DNA of 64,000 nucleotides from Leifsonia sp. ku-ls (GCA_003367665.1 QKXI01000001.1:186001-250000); one strand, 5' to 3'. Numbered from the stretch's first letter, positions 26,014 through 35,661 are shown. Notes: generated by a model not told the origin, from the sequence alone. Program-made: numbers and translations.

Positions 26014-26844
26014 CTACGCGCCGACCTTGAACCGGGCGAAGCCAGACACAGTGAGTCCCGCGTCCTTCAGCACCTGGCTGATCGTCAGTTTGTTGTCGCG
26101 GGCGTACTCCTGCTCGAGCAGGGCGACCTGCTTGAAGTAGGCGCCGAGGCGGCCCTCGATGATCTTCGGGAGCGCGGCCTCCGGCTTGCCCTCGTTGCGC
26201 GAGATCTCCTCGACGATGCGACGCTCGTTCTCGACCTCGTCGGCCGGGACGTCCTCACGCGTGAGGTAGGTCGGGTTCGCGAACGAGATGTGCTGCGCGA
26301 TGCTGCGGGCGGTCTCCGCGTCGTCGCCGGCGTAGCCGAGCACGACACCGACCTGCGGGGGCAGGTCCTTGGAGGTCTTGTGCAGGTAGATCGCGAACTT
26401 CTCTCCGTTCACGACGGCGATGCGGCGGAGCTCCACCTTCTCGCCGAGGATGGCGGCCTCGTCACCGATGAGCTCGGCGACGGTCTGGCTGCCGGCGGGG
26501 GCCGCGAGGGCCTCCTCCACGGTCGTGGCGCCGGCGGCCGCGGCCGCGTCGAGCACCTTGTCTGCCAGGGCGATGAACTTCTCGCCCTTCGCGACGAAGT
26601 CGGTCTCGCAGGCGAGCTCGATCATCGTGGCGGTGCCGTTGCCGTTCTCCTTGGCGGCGACGAGGCCCTCGCTCGTGGAGCGGTCGGCGCGCTTCGCGTT
26701 GCCCTTCGCACCCTTCAGGCGCAGGATCTCGGTGGCCTTCTCGATGTCGCCATCGGCCTCCTCGAGCGCCTTCTTGGTGTCGACCATGCCGGTGCCGAGC
26801 TGCTCACGGAGCGCCTTGATGTCGGCGATGCTGATGTTTGCCAT
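26014..26844 (-). CDS. tsf: Elongation factor Ts
   Basis: Nucleotide exchange factor for EF-Tu. It has 276 residues, with an N-terminal UBA-like domain (ISIADIKALREQLGTGMVDTKKAL in the standard place) and the ACETDFVAKGEKF signature near residue 78. It is transcribed after rpsB with 47 bp between them and ends at a strong hairpin. Confidence 0.96.
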   Translation of the reverse strand: MANISIADIKALREQLGTGMVDTKKALEEADGDIEKATEILRLKGAKGNAKRADRSTSEGLVAAKENGNGTATMIELACETDFVAKGEKFIALADKVLDAAAAAGATTVEEALAAPAGSQTVAELIGDEAAILGEKVELRRIAVVNGEKFAIYLHKTSKDLPPQVGVVLGYAGDDAETARSIAQHISFANPTYLTREDVPADEVENERRIVEEISRNEGKPEAALPKIIEGRLGAYFKQVALLEQEYARDNKLTISQVLKDAGLTVSGFARFKVGA

Positions 26845-26891
26845 GTTCTGACTGGAACCTTCTTCTTCTCGAAGACTTCTGGTGGGGAGGG

Positions 26892-27803
26892 TTACTTCGA
26901 CTCGGCGTCCGCGGCGGAGGCGTCAGCGTCGGCCTCGCCCTCGGCGATCACCTCGGCGGAGTCGGCCTTCGCCTCGGCCAGGTCGGCGTCGGCGGCCTTC
27001 GCGGTCTCGGCGCTCTCCTGGACCTCGGTGTTCGCCTCGTCGGCGCTCTGCTGCAGCAGCTCCTGCTCCCACTCGGCGAGCGGCTCGGCCTGCTCGGAGC
27101 CCTCCTCGGGCTTCTGGTGGCGCTGGATGAGGCCCTCGGCCGCCGCGTCGGCGACGATGCGGGTCAGCAGCGTGACGGAGCGGATGGCGTCGTCGTTGCC
27201 CGGGATCGGGTACTGGACCTCGTCCGGGTCGCAGTTCGTGTCGAGGATGCCGATGACCGGGATGCCCAGCTTCTTGGCCTCGTCGATCGCGAGGTGCTCC
27301 TTCTTGGTGTCGACCACCCAGAGCGCGCTCGGGGTCTTCGACAGGTTGCGGATGCCGCCGAGCGACTTGTGCAGCTTGTCGAGCTCGCGCTTCTTGATCA
27401 GCAGCTCCTTCTTGGTGAAGCCGCTGGTGGTGCCCTCGAAGTCGAGCTCCTCGAGCTCCTTCATGCGGGCGAGGCGCTTGGACACGGTCTGGAAGTTGGT
27501 CAGCAGACCACCCAGCCAGCGCTGGTTGACGTAGGGCTGGCCCACGCGGGTCGCCTGCTCGGCGATCGCCTGCTGCGCCTGCTTCTTGGTGCCGACGAAG
27601 AGGATGGTGCCGCCGTGGGCGACCGTCTCGCGGACGAAGTCGTAGGTCTTGTCGATGTACGCCAGCGACTGCTGCAGGTCGATGATGTAGCTGCCAGAGC
27701 GCTCCGTGAGGATGAAGCGCTTCATCTTCGGGTTCCAGCGGCGGGTCTGGTGTCCGAAGTGGACGCCGCTGTCGAGCAGCTGGCGCATGGTGACGACGGC
27801 CAT
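26892..27803 (-). CDS. rpsB: 30S ribosomal protein S2
   Basis: Structural protein of the small subunit. The 303 residues are longer than most S2 because of a C-terminal acidic Ala/Glu/Asp tail of about 65 residues ([18 protein letters not shown] and onward). The start [19 protein letters not shown] at ATG 27803 is the family start, preceded by AAAAGGAGAACGGCA; a longer frame upstream runs through the leader. S2 motifs: [21 protein letters not shown]. It heads the rpsB-tsf unit; the 230 bp leader should hold its promoter. Confidence 0.95.
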   Translation of the reverse strand: MAVVTMRQLLDSGVHFGHQTRRWNPKMKRFILTERSGSYIIDLQQSLAYIDKTYDFVRETVAHGGTILFVGTKKQAQQAIAEQATRVGQPYVNQRWLGGLLTNFQTVSKRLARMKELEELDFEGTTSGFTKKELLIKKRELDKLHKSLGGIRNLSKTPSALWVVDTKKEHLAIDEAKKLGIPVIGILDTNCDPDEVQYPIPGNDDAIRSVTLLTRIVADAAAEGLIQRHQKPEEGSEQAEPLAEWEQELLQQSADEANTEVQESAETAKAADADLAEAKADSAEVIAEGEADADASAADAESK

Positions 27804-27987
27804 TGCCGTTCTCCTTTTGCTTGCGGTTGTCTCTGCGACGGCCGGCGGCCGCCACACCTGGTGCCCCGCGCGCATCCGCACCCCTTCGCCCGCACGGCGC
27901 TTTGCCGTGCTGTTCGGAGAGGAGACCGGTGGATGCGCGTGCCGCCCGGGCGGAGAATCCGCTTGGGGCGTTGAGGGCACGCGTAGT

Positions 27988-28006
27988 CACTCCGACGAGC
28001 GGAGTG
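27988..28006. other. Short hairpin between sugar porter and rpsB leader
   Basis: CACTCCG and CGGAGTG are 7 bp arms around ACGAG. It lies 28 bp past the stop of the sugar porter gene on the minus strand and could end that message. There is no T-run, so the call is weak. Confidence 0.4.
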
Positions 28007-28033
28007 CTGGAAACATCCTAGCAGGAAAGGGCG

Positions 28034-29539
28034 TCAGGCGGACTCGCCGCTGGAGCGCACCTGCGGGCCGCGGGATCGGCCGTTGGCGTTCTTGAACAGG
28101 GTCTCGGCCTGCTCGAGCGCCATGCCGTTCGTCTCCGGGATCTTGAAGAAGACGAAGAAGAACGACAGCGCCGCGAACACCGCGTACATCCCGTACGTGA
28201 ACGGCAGCGAGAAGTCCGCCATTGGCGGGAACGAGACGGTCACCAGGAAGTTGGCGATCCACTGCGCCGCGGCCGCGACGCCGAGCGCCTTCCCGCGGAT
28301 CTTCGTCGGGAAGATCTCGCCGAGCAGCACCCAGACCAGCGGCCCCCACGAGGCGCCGAAGCAGACCACGAAGATGTTCGCGGCGACCAGGGCGATCGGC
28401 CCCCACGGGTTCGGCAGGCTGACCGCGCCGTGCTCCTTCACGGCGAACGCGAACGAGAGCGCCATCACGCCGAGCGACAGCGCCATGCCGACGGACCCGG
28501 TGAGCAGGATGGGACGGCGTCCGACGCGGTCCACCAGCAGGATCGCCACGATGGTGACCACGACGTTGGTCACGGACGTGATGACGGTGATCAGGAGCGA
28601 GTTCTGCTCGGTGAACCCGACCGCGCGCCACAGCGTGGTGGAGTAGTAGAAGATCACGTTGATGCCGACGAACTGCTGGAAGACGGACAGGATGATGCCG
28701 ATCCAGACGATGGGCTTGAGGCCGAGCCGGTTGCCGGCGAGGGTGGCCTTCGCGCCCTCCTTGTCCTCCTTGATGGCGTTCTCGATGTCGCCGATCTGCC
28801 GGTCGACGTCGCTCTCGGGCACCAGGGTGGCGAAGATGCGCCGCGCCTCGTCGCGGCGGCCGCTGGCGAGCAGGTAGCGCGGCGACTCCGGCAGCGTCAG
28901 CGCGAGGATGCCGTAGACGATCGACGGGATGGCGCCGACGAGGAACATCCACCGCCACGCCTCGAGCCCGAGCCACAGTTCCTTGGACGCGGACCCGGCG
29001 ATCCCGGCGAGCAGCGCGTCGGAGAGGAGGGCGACGAAGATGCCGATGGTGATCGCCAGCTGCTGCAGCGAGGCGAGCCGGCCGCGCGACTGTCGCGGCG
29101 AGATCTCGGCGATGTACGCCGGTGCGACGACGGACGCGATGCCGATGCCGAGACCGCCGACGATGCGCCAGAAGCCGAGATCCCAGGCCGAGAACGCCAG
29201 CCCCGCCCCGATCGAGCTGGCCAGGAACAGGATCGCGCCGATGAGCATGACCCGCAGCCGCCCCCAGCGGTCGGCGAGCCGCCCGGCGATGAACGCGCCG
29301 ACGGCGCAGCCGAGCAGTGCCACGGCGACGATGAACCCGGTGACGAAGGCGTTGAGGGCGAAGTTGTGCTGCACCGAGTCGACCGCCCCGTTGATGACGG
29401 AGGAGTCGAACCCGAACAGGAAGCCGCCGACCGCCGCCGCGATGGCGAGCCCGACGACCTTGCGCCGCATGGCCGCGGTCGGGCGGTGTGCGGTCTCGTC
29501 GTCGGTCGTGGTGCGCGCGTTGCCTCGTTGTTCTGACAT
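28034..29539 (-). CDS. MFS sugar porter (sugar:H+ symporter type)
   Basis: A 501-residue permease with 12 predicted membrane helices. Sugar-porter signatures: GGFLFGFDSSVINGA in helix 1, GRLADRWGRLRVM after helix 2, PESPRYLLASGR near residue 220, QQFVGINVIFYYSTTLW in helix 7 and VDRVGRRPILL. These fit uptake of glucose, galactose, xylose or a similar sugar; the exact sugar is unknown. It sits between rpsB and the M23 peptidase gene, an intrusion into an otherwise conserved ribosomal block, so it may have been inserted there. The 271 bp gap to the divergent M23 gene holds no clear feature. Confidence 0.9.
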   Translation of the reverse strand: MSEQRGNARTTTDDETAHRPTAAMRRKVVGLAIAAAVGGFLFGFDSSVINGAVDSVQHNFALNAFVTGFIVAVALLGCAVGAFIAGRLADRWGRLRVMLIGAILFLASSIGAGLAFSAWDLGFWRIVGGLGIGIASVVAPAYIAEISPRQSRGRLASLQQLAITIGIFVALLSDALLAGIAGSASKELWLGLEAWRWMFLVGAIPSIVYGILALTLPESPRYLLASGRRDEARRIFATLVPESDVDRQIGDIENAIKEDKEGAKATLAGNRLGLKPIVWIGIILSVFQQFVGINVIFYYSTTLWRAVGFTEQNSLLITVITSVTNVVVTIVAILLVDRVGRRPILLTGSVGMALSLGVMALSFAFAVKEHGAVSLPNPWGPIALVAANIFVVCFGASWGPLVWVLLGEIFPTKIRGKALGVAAAAQWIANFLVTVSFPPMADFSLPFTYGMYAVFAALSFFFVFFKIPETNGMALEQAETLFKNANGRSRGPQVRSSGESA

Positions 29540-29810
29540 GTCATCCCTTTTCGGTTGTGCTCGCCCGTGGTGCGCGCCGACCGTGGGGTGACGCGAGGGC
29601 GAAGATCACGGTACGCCGGGAACCGGGTGGGGAGAACCGGTGGGTTCCTTGGGGGCGTGGCGATGCGCGCGGGCCGGTGACGGGGAAGGTGCACACAGGG
29701 GCGGGGCGACGTGCGTTGTGCACAGATGATGGGCGCCGACCGGGCGATGGAGCGGGGAGCGGGGAGGCTGGGCAGGCGGCCCGTCGTGGCCGTGGAGGGG
29801 TGGTCGTCGG

Positions 29811-30812
29811 ATGGTTCGTGCGGTGCGTGCAGGTCGGGGATGGGTCGGAACGGTGGTGGTGGCGGTGGTTTGCGTTGCCCTTTCGGTGGCGTGGGGTGGG
29901 GGCGGGGCCATGGGCGTCGTCGCGAGCGGTGGCACGTACGGAGCGGTGGGGGGCACGGCGAAGGACACCGCGAGTGCCACCATGAACGTCACCGCAAGCA
30001 CTACGACGCACGACACGGCGAGCGGCACCAGAGGTGTCGCCAAGGGAGTAACGGCGAGAGGCATCTCAGGATCCGTCACCGGCAGCACCACCGTCGCCAT
30101 GACGGGCAGCACCACGGGGACCGGCATGAGCAGCGGCACCACGGGCAGCGGCACGAGCAGCACCACCGGCATCGGCACGAGCAGCAGCAGCATCGGGACC
30201 GGAACCAGCACGAGCACGAGCACCAGCACCGGTAGCAGCACCGGCACCGGTAGCAGCACCAGGTTCACCACGATCAGCATCACCGAGTCCACCACGGCCG
30301 GCACCACTTACATCGTGGGTGTCGGCCCCCGCCGTGTCGTGGGCAGCGCGGGGCTGGCGGCACCGACGGCAGGCGTCGGCGCCGACGCCGAGGCGGGCCG
30401 GTGGCTGTGGCCCGTGCCGTCGCATACGCCGGTCGCGGGATACGCTGCTCCTCCGACCCGGTACGCGGCAGGCCACCGCGGCATCGACCTCAGCGTGACG
30501 CCGGGTACGCCGGTCGCCGCACCGGCCGAGGCCGTGGTGCGGTTCGCCGGGGTGGTCGTCGATCGCCCGGTCGTGACCCTGGATCACGGCGGTGGTGTGC
30601 TGTCCAGCTACGAGCCGGTCGTCTCCGCTCTTCCGGTCGGCTCTGCCGTCGCCCGCGGCGCCGTCATCGGGACCGTGGCGTCGGGAGGCCACTGCGCGGA
30701 CAAGTGCGTGCACCTGGGGGTGAGGGTCGACGGCGAGTACGTCTCTCCCCTCCGGTTTCTCGCGCGCGTCCCGCGAGCGATCCTGCTTCCGCTCGGTCCC
30801 AGCGGTCGATGA
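29811..30812 (+). CDS. Secreted M23 (LytM-fold) peptidase-like protein with Ser/Thr/Gly linker
   Basis: A 333-residue protein. Residues 1-28 form a signal peptide (VGTVVVAVVCVALSVAW). Residues 35-165 are a low-complexity Thr/Ser/Gly linker such as GTSTSTSTSTGSSTGTG. The C-terminal 130 residues are a LytM/M23 domain with GHRGIDLSV (metal His and Asp) and SGGHCADKCVHLGVRVDG. In the usual HxH motif the first His is replaced by Cys, and HLGVR remains. Zinc binding and endopeptidase activity are therefore doubtful. ATG 29811 follows GGAGGGG. This gene normally lies between xerC/dprA and rpsB; here it is on the plus strand, divergent from the sugar porter. Confidence 0.75.
   Translation: MVRAVRAGRGWVGTVVVAVVCVALSVAWGGGGAMGVVASGGTYGAVGGTAKDTASATMNVTASTTTHDTASGTRGVAKGVTARGISGSVTGSTTVAMTGSTTGTGMSSGTTGSGTSSTTGIGTSSSSIGTGTSTSTSTSTGSSTGTGSSTRFTTISITESTTAGTTYIVGVGPRRVVGSAGLAAPTAGVGADAEAGRWLWPVPSHTPVAGYAAPPTRYAAGHRGIDLSVTPGTPVAAPAEAVVRFAGVVVDRPVVTLDHGGGVLSSYEPVVSALPVGSAVARGAVIGTVASGGHCADKCVHLGVRVDGEYVSPLRFLARVPRAILLPLGPSGR
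30080..30262 (+). repeat. Imperfect simple repeat coding the Ser/Thr/Gly linker
   Basis: Mixed AGCACC, GGCAGC, GGCACG and AGCACG hexamers run for about 180 bp inside the M23 gene. They code for Gly-Thr, Ser-Thr and Ser-Ser pairs. Such tracts can change length by slippage in steps of six bases and stay in frame. Confidence 0.7.
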
Positions 30813-30830
30813 CCCGTGTGCGCCCCGCGC

Positions 30831-31757
30831 TCACGCGCGCGGATGGGCGATCCGGTAGGCCTCCTTGAGCCGTTCGGACGAGACGTGGGTGTAGATCTGC
30901 GTCGTGCCGAGGCTGGCGTGTCCGAGGAGCTCCTGCACGGCCCTCAGGTCCGCGCCCCCGTCGAGCAGGTGCGTGGCGGCCGTGTGCCGGAGGGCGTGCG
31001 GTCCCGAGGGTCCACCGCCCGGAAGGTCGGCCAGCAGGCCGGCGACCAACTGGTAGACCGCGCGGCTGCCGATCCGCCCGCCCTTCGCGCCGAGGAACAG
31101 CGCAGGGCCGGACGACGCCGTCGCCAACCGCGGCCGCCCCGCGCTGAGCCACCGTCGGATCGCCCTGAGCGCGGGGACGCCGAACGGCACGACCCGCTCC
31201 TTCGACCCCTTTCCGGTGACCCGCAACGTCAGCCGGTCGAGGTCGACGTCGTCCACATCCAGCCCGGTCAGCTCGGACACGCGGATGCCCGCCGCGTACA
31301 GCACCTCGATCAGGGCGACGTCCCGCAGCGGGCCCGGCTCTCCGTCCTCCGCCGCCGCGTGGAGCCGCGCCAGCATGCCGTCCATCTGCTCACGGGTGAT
31401 GACCCGCGGCAGCGTCTTGTCGGCCTTCGGCGCGCGCAGCCGCGCCGCCGCATCCACGACCGCGGGATCGGCGGGCGCCTCGGCCGCCGCCGTTCTCGCG
31501 AGCCATGCGCTGAAGCCGCGGGCGGACGCCGAGCGACGAGCCAGCGTCGACTTCGCCAGGCCGCGCTGCGAAGCGTCCCAGAGCCAGTCGCGGTAGACGT
31601 CGAGGGTCAGCGCCTCGGGCGAGGTGATCCCGCGCCCGTCGGCGAACTCCGCGAGCGCCGCCAGGTCGGACCGGTACGCCCTGATCGTCTGCGGCGAGTA
31701 TCCGCGCTCCACGCGCAGGTGGCGCTCGTACGCGGCGATCGAGGCGGACAGGTTCAC
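30831..31757 (-). CDS. xerC: Tyrosine recombinase XerC
   Basis: Resolves chromosome dimers at dif together with XerD. With GTG 31757 the protein has 308 residues, the usual XerC length. The N-terminal SAM-like domain begins [20 protein letters not shown]. Catalytic residues seen: Arg about 159 (AGIRVSEL), Lys about 183 (GKGSKER), His and Arg about 254 and 257 ([11 protein letters not shown]), His about 280 ([11 protein letters not shown]) and Tyr about 289 (IYTHV). The longer frame upstream has no conserved sequence. It lies downstream of dprA, a common actinobacterial order. Confidence 0.92.
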   Translation of the reverse strand: MNLSASIAAYERHLRVERGYSPQTIRAYRSDLAALAEFADGRGITSPEALTLDVYRDWLWDASQRGLAKSTLARRSASARGFSAWLARTAAAEAPADPAVVDAAARLRAPKADKTLPRVITREQMDGMLARLHAAAEDGEPGPLRDVALIEVLYAAGIRVSELTGLDVDDVDLDRLTLRVTGKGSKERVVPFGVPALRAIRRWLSAGRPRLATASSGPALFLGAKGGRIGSRAVYQLVAGLLADLPGGGPSGPHALRHTAATHLLDGGADLRAVQELLGHASLGTTQIYTHVSSERLKEAYRIAHPRA

Positions 31758-31840
31758 AACCCCAGCATCGTCCGGCGGCGCCCGTGTGCGCGGGAGCGAC
31801 GCGCGATGTCGCGAGCTGCGTGGGGTCGGGCGGTGCGACA

Positions 31841-33895
31841 TCATCGGGATGCCCGCCGCGGGGTGTCCCCGATGAGGACCCACCCGCCGGCCCGCTCCCG
31901 GGCTCGACCGTCGAGGTCCATCCGTCCGAGCACGGCCGCCACCGTCGCGAACGGGAGTCCCGCTCTCGCCGCGACCTCATCGGCACTCGCGGCCCGGGAG
32001 GCCGAGAGGTGCGCCACGACATCCGGCTCCGGGTCGCCCGCGCCCCGGTTCGCACCGTTCGGAACACCGCCCTCCGAGGACCGAGGGTCGCTGCCGAATG
32101 GATCCGCCAGCTCCGCCATCTCCTCGACCGTGGTCACGCAGGTGGCCGCATACTCCCGGATGAGACGGTGGGTCCCCGCCGACGTCGGAGACAGGATGCT
32201 GCCGGGCACAGCTCCGAGAGGACGCCCCAGCTGGGCAGCGTGGCCTGCCGTGTTGAGCGAGCCGGAGCGGTGGCCCGCCTCCACGACGACCGTGGCGGTG
32301 GCCGACGCGGCGATGAGACGGTTCCGCATGAGGAACCGCCACCGGGTGGGCGCCGAACCGGGAGGGAGCTCCGCGGCGAGCACACCGGTGGCCGCGACGC
32401 GCCGGAGCAACTCGCTGTTCCCCGCGGGATACAGACGGTCGACACCGCCCGCGAGAAAGGCGACGGTCACGCCACCGCTGGCGATGGCCGCCCGGTGGAC
32501 GGCCGCATCGATCCCGTACGCGCCGCCCGACACGATCGCGAAGCCCCGGTCCACGAGACCGGCCGCGCTCTCCCCCGCGACGTGCTCCCCGTACGCCGTG
32601 GCCGCACGCGCTCCGACGAGCGCGATGGATCGCTCGAGCCGGGCGAGCCGGGACGCGTCGCCGCGGATCCACAGCGCCAGAGGAGCGCCCTCCTCCAGCG
32701 AGTTCAGACCGGCAGGCCACAGATCGGAGAGCGGAGTCAGCAGGCGAGAGTCGATGCGTGCGGCGCGCTCCAACACCCGCTGGGTCTCGGCCAGAGACAA
32801 CCGCGAGCACCAGCGTGCGATGCATTCGGCGAGACGACGCTCCGCCCGACGGACCTCCGTTCCCGCCGAGGGCGGACAGCGGGTCGGATCCTGCGCGGCC
32901 TCCGGCCGGGAGGCGGAGAGGGCGCCGAGAGACGGCCCCCAATCGGCGGCCGCGGAAGGAGCGGGCGGCCGGCCGGCGGAGTTGCCCCTCGACCGGACCG
33001 GCTCGTCCCGCAGACGCTGGAGGTCTTCGACACGTTCGGAATGCTGATCGGGCATCTCGGCCGCTCGTGCGGCGTCACCATCGCCGGCCCTCCAGGCGGA
33101 TTCCGAGTGCAGCGTCGGCGTGTCTCCGGAGCGTGAGAAAGCGTCCGCGCCCCGCTGCAGGAGGTTGAGCATCGTTCGCGCATCCGTGCCCTCGACGAGC
33201 GCCCTGACGAACGCGACGGGGCCGAGCGCCTCCAGGATGCGACCCGCCTCCTGGTCGCCGGGTTCGACCGCGACGCTGAGCGCGACACGGGCGAAGAGGT
33301 CCCCCAGGACGGCGCGATCGAGCCCGGACGGTACCGGCGATCCGTCGACCTGAGGCAGGACGGGGGCGAGCAGCCCCGCCAGTACGCCGTCGGCGATGCC
33401 GGGGAGAACGTTCGCTGCGGAGCCCGGAAGGCCGGCCCGCGATCGGGCGCACGAGGGGTCTGCCGCACCGGCAGGATCCTCGGGCACGCCACCTGCGCCT
33501 CGCCGGTCTGCCACGAGTGCTCCATCCGGCGCCGCGAGAGGCGGGGACAGAGCCGCCTCGTCGGCGGCATTCCCGGCGGGCGGGACCTCCACAGCCGCCG
33601 GAACGGACGCGCCGTCGGCAGCATCCCCGGCGGGCCGGACCTCCACAGCCGCCGGAACGGACGCGCCGTCGGCAGCACTCCCGGCGGGCCGGACCTCCAC
33701 AGCCGCCGGAACGGACGCGCCGTCGGCAGCATCCCCGGCGGGCCGGACCTCCACAGCCGCCGGAACGGACGCGCCGTCGGCGGCACTCCCGGCGGGCCAG
33801 ACCTCCACAGCCGCCGGAGCGGACGCCCCCTGCGCCGTCGAGGCGCGCAGCGTGAGGTGGCTGCGGATGACGCAGTCGTCGCATGGCCGGGTCAT
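31841..33895 (-). CDS. dprA: DprA/Smf DNA-processing protein with oversized N-terminal region
   Basis: DprA loads RecA onto incoming single-stranded DNA during transformation. The DprA Rossmann core is at residues about 415-625: [61 protein letters not shown] and [13 protein letters not shown], followed by a C-terminal winged-helix ([17 protein letters not shown]). The 684 residues are nearly twice the normal length. The excess is N-terminal: [13 protein letters not shown], then five 18-residue repeats, then about 150 disordered or weakly structured residues. ATG 33895 overlaps the stop of the comM remnant as ATGA, fixing the start. Upstream comM is broken by an element, so dprA may now lack its normal promoter. 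Confidence 0.88.
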   Translation of the reverse strand: MTRPCDDCVIRSHLTLRASTAQGASAPAAVEVWPAGSAADGASVPAAVEVRPAGDAADGASVPAAVEVRPAGSAADGASVPAAVEVRPAGDAADGASVPAAVEVPPAGNAADEAALSPPLAAPDGALVADRRGAGGVPEDPAGAADPSCARSRAGLPGSAANVLPGIADGVLAGLLAPVLPQVDGSPVPSGLDRAVLGDLFARVALSVAVEPGDQEAGRILEALGPVAFVRALVEGTDARTMLNLLQRGADAFSRSGDTPTLHSESAWRAGDGDAARAAEMPDQHSERVEDLQRLRDEPVRSRGNSAGRPPAPSAAADWGPSLGALSASRPEAAQDPTRCPPSAGTEVRRAERRLAECIARWCSRLSLAETQRVLERAARIDSRLLTPLSDLWPAGLNSLEEGAPLALWIRGDASRLARLERSIALVGARAATAYGEHVAGESAAGLVDRGFAIVSGGAYGIDAAVHRAAIASGGVTVAFLAGGVDRLYPAGNSELLRRVAATGVLAAELPPGSAPTRWRFLMRNRLIAASATATVVVEAGHRSGSLNTAGHAAQLGRPLGAVPGSILSPTSAGTHRLIREYAATCVTTVEEMAELADPFGSDPRSSEGGVPNGANRGAGDPEPDVVAHLSASRAASADEVAARAGLPFATVAAVLGRMDLDGRARERAGGWVLIGDTPRRASR
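33561..33830 (-). repeat. Five 54-bp tandem repeats inside dprA (18-residue units)
   Basis: Units begin at 33561, 33615, 33669, 33723 and 33777, exactly 54 bp apart, and are nearly identical. Each codes for a unit of the form [18 protein letters not shown]; the last-but-one residue alternates between Asp and Ser. The near identity at third codon positions points to recent expansion by slippage or unequal recombination. Confidence 0.92.
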
Positions 33896-34512
33896 GAGGC
33901 GATCCCGCGGCGGAGGAAGAGGGCGCGACCGACGTGATCGACGTCGGGTGACGTGGACGCGTCGAGATCGGCGAGGGTCCAGGCGAGCCGGAGGGTGCGG
34001 TCGTAGCCGCGCATGGTGATCGCGCCGCGTTCGAGCGCGCGGTCGAGCGGCGCGATGGAGCGCGGTCCGAGGCGGTGGGCGCCGGAGCGCAGCCAGCTGC
34101 CGGAGACGTCGGCATTGCGCGTCCAGTCTGTTCCGCGGAGGCGTTCCGCCGCGATCGCCCGAGCGGTCTCCACGCGAGCGCGCAGCACACGGCTGCTGCG
34201 GTCGGGAGCCCGATGCGCGGCGGAGCGGATGGCGGCGATCCCGAGCCGTCGCACCGTGAGCCGGATGTCGACGCGGTCGAGCAGCGGGCCGGACATGCGG
34301 GCGAGATAGCGGCGACGCGCGTTCGGTGAGCAGGTGCACTCCTCGTCCGACGAGCCGTAGTGGCCGCACGGACACGGATTCGAGGCGAGCACGAGTTGGA
34401 AGCGCGCCGGAAACGATGCGGTCCCGGCCGCACGGTGGATGGTGATCCGCCCGTTCTCCAACGGCTGACGCAGGGCGTCGAGCACCGAAGGGGGAAACTC
34501 GGCCGCCTCGTC
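33892..34512 (-). pseudogene. comM: comM 3' fragment, cut off by the integrated element
   Basis: The C-terminal 40 percent of the ComM/YifB AAA+ helicase. It picks up directly after Walker B as DEAAEFPPSVLDALRQP, and continues with FQLVLASNPCPCGHYG, the sensor-1 and zinc-like Cys cluster (CPCGHYGSSDEECTCS), and the C-terminal Mg-chelatase domain to RGIAS at the stop. The 5' part lies at 43355-44299. Joined, the two give about 515 residues, normal for ComM. The open frame extends upstream into element DNA without any ComM similarity, so no authentic start remains. The stop overlaps the dprA start. In other bacteria ComM drives branch migration during natural transformation. Confidence 0.93.
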
Positions 34513-34535
34513 TGGGAACACCAAAAGGTGTACAC
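34495..34535. other. attL: left junction of the element with comM
   Basis: To the left of TCGTC is comM (AACTCGGCCGCC). To the right is element DNA, GGGAACACCAAAAGGTGT. The right-hand sequence is one arm of the reconstructed attP. The second arm is at attR. Confidence 0.85.
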
Positions 34536-34704
34536 ATGGGCCCCCGTCGGCCTCTGCCCTGAAGTCCGTGCAGGGCACTTGCCCCTGCCCTGGGTACAGC
34601 GTCAGGGCGGTCGCCAGGGCGGTTTCGTGCGGCGCTTCTTGCCGCCGGACGGGGCCTTGGCGGCCCTCTCTGGGCGCGTGCCCGAGGCCTCCTGGCACCG
34701 CTCA

Positions 34705-34731
34705 GCTACCCTGGGTAGACCTCAGGGTAGC
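34705..34731. other. Hairpin in the element left end
   Basis: GCTACCCTG and CAGGGTAGC are perfect 9 bp arms around a 9-base loop. CCCTGGGTA in the left half recurs at about 34587. It may be part of a control or replication region. Confidence 0.6.
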
Positions 34732-34789
34732 TTCCGCAGTGCCCCCCGAAGGCCCACGTTGCCAGTGTTTCCAACGCATCGCACCTCCG

Positions 34790-34894
34790 GGGGCAAGTAG
34801 GGCAGGTAGGGGCCATGCTTTCTATTTAGTTGGTAAATCCGCTGGCCCTTTAGCTCTAATACAACGCAGGCCCCCTACCTGCCCTACTTGCCCC
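34790..34894. repeat. 26-bp inverted repeat flanking an AT-richer 54-bp spacer
   Basis: The left arm (34790-34814) opens GGGGCAAGTAGGGCAGGTAG and ends GGGCC. The right arm (34869-34894) is its complement with one extra C. The 54 bp between them is visibly richer in A and T than anything else nearby (runs such as TTTCTATTTAG). The region 34513-35007 has no convincing gene. Large arms around an easily melted spacer would suit an origin, a packaging site or a strong RNA structure; none is shown. Confidence 0.8.
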
Positions 34895-35007
34895 GGGCCT
34901 CCGGGACCTTCCCGGGGACCGTGGCTCGCCGCCACGCCCTGCGGCACTATGCATCTACTCGCCTCCGCGCGAGTCCCCCGCTTCCGCCTCTGACCGAGGA
35001 GCCCCAC

Positions 35008-35637
35008 ATGCCCCGTCCCGTACTGGACTCCATCGCCTTCACCGCCCTGGCCGAGACCCGCTGGGGCCCGAAGCGCCGCTGGCAGTGCGCCTACTGTGGC
35101 CGCGGGGTCGGCCTCACCGTTGACCACTTCTGGCCCCTCAACGACGGCGGGACCGACGACGTGTGGAACTCGGTGCCCTGCTGCTACGAGTGCAACCGCG
35201 CCAAGAGCGACCGCGCGCCGATCGCCTGGCTCGTCGCCGTCGGCGTGCCCGAGCGCCGGATCGCCCTCATCCTCCACGCCGTGACCACGCCGGCCTGGGT
35301 CGCCCCGGTGCCCGAGGGTGAGCGCTTCCCGCGCATGCCCCGCATCGCGCCGGCCAGCCTCGACTACGCCGAGGGGCGCAGGGTGCCCCGCGTCGCCGAC
35401 CGCCCGGCGCCGGTCGCCGCGGCCCCCAGGGTGGACGGCCTGCCCCCGGTCTTCGGCCTCGACCCGGACGCGTGGTCTCCGCGGGCCGAGCTCTGGCGCG
35501 CCGCCCAGGCCGCCGCGGAGGGCCGGGCTCGCTGGGCCCGCCCGCAGGCCCTCTACGCCGACCTGCGCGAGCGCGGCTTCCGCGAGATGAAGCGCACCGG
35601 CGTCTGGGGCTTCTGGGGCGTCCGCGCCGCGTCCTGA
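35008..35637 (+). CDS. HNH endonuclease with zinc-binding Cys pairs
   Basis: A 209-residue nuclease. The N-terminal half carries the HNH site: CAYCGRGVGLTVDHFWPLN near residues 29-47, then CCYECNRAKSD near 61-71. The two CxxC pairs hold structural zinc, and the His and Asn residues form the metal-dependent active site. The C-terminal half is Pro/Ala/Arg-rich and not recognised. ATG 35008 follows GAGGAGCC. The position just upstream of the capsid gene is like that of phage HNH proteins that help terminase cut DNA during packaging; here there is no terminase, so that role would need a helper's enzyme (inference). Confidence 0.88.
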   Translation: MPRPVLDSIAFTALAETRWGPKRRWQCAYCGRGVGLTVDHFWPLNDGGTDDVWNSVPCCYECNRAKSDRAPIAWLVAVGVPERRIALILHAVTTPAWVAPVPEGERFPRMPRIAPASLDYAEGRRVPRVADRPAPVAAAPRVDGLPPVFGLDPDAWSPRAELWRAAQAAAEGRARWARPQALYADLRERGFREMKRTGVWGFWGVRAAS

Positions 35638-35661
35638 CCGGGCCCGATCCGTACGCGCAAG

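Noticed and set aside
29606-30307. Hydrophobic Val/Leu/Pro protein on the minus strand opposite the M23 linker
   Set aside because: It is the complement of the Ser/Thr/Gly repeat and has no ribosome site or neighbours that support it.
33892-34698. A new start for the comM 3' fragment inside the element
   Set aside because: The extra residues show no ComM similarity and the Walker A domain is absent, so a working protein is not expected.
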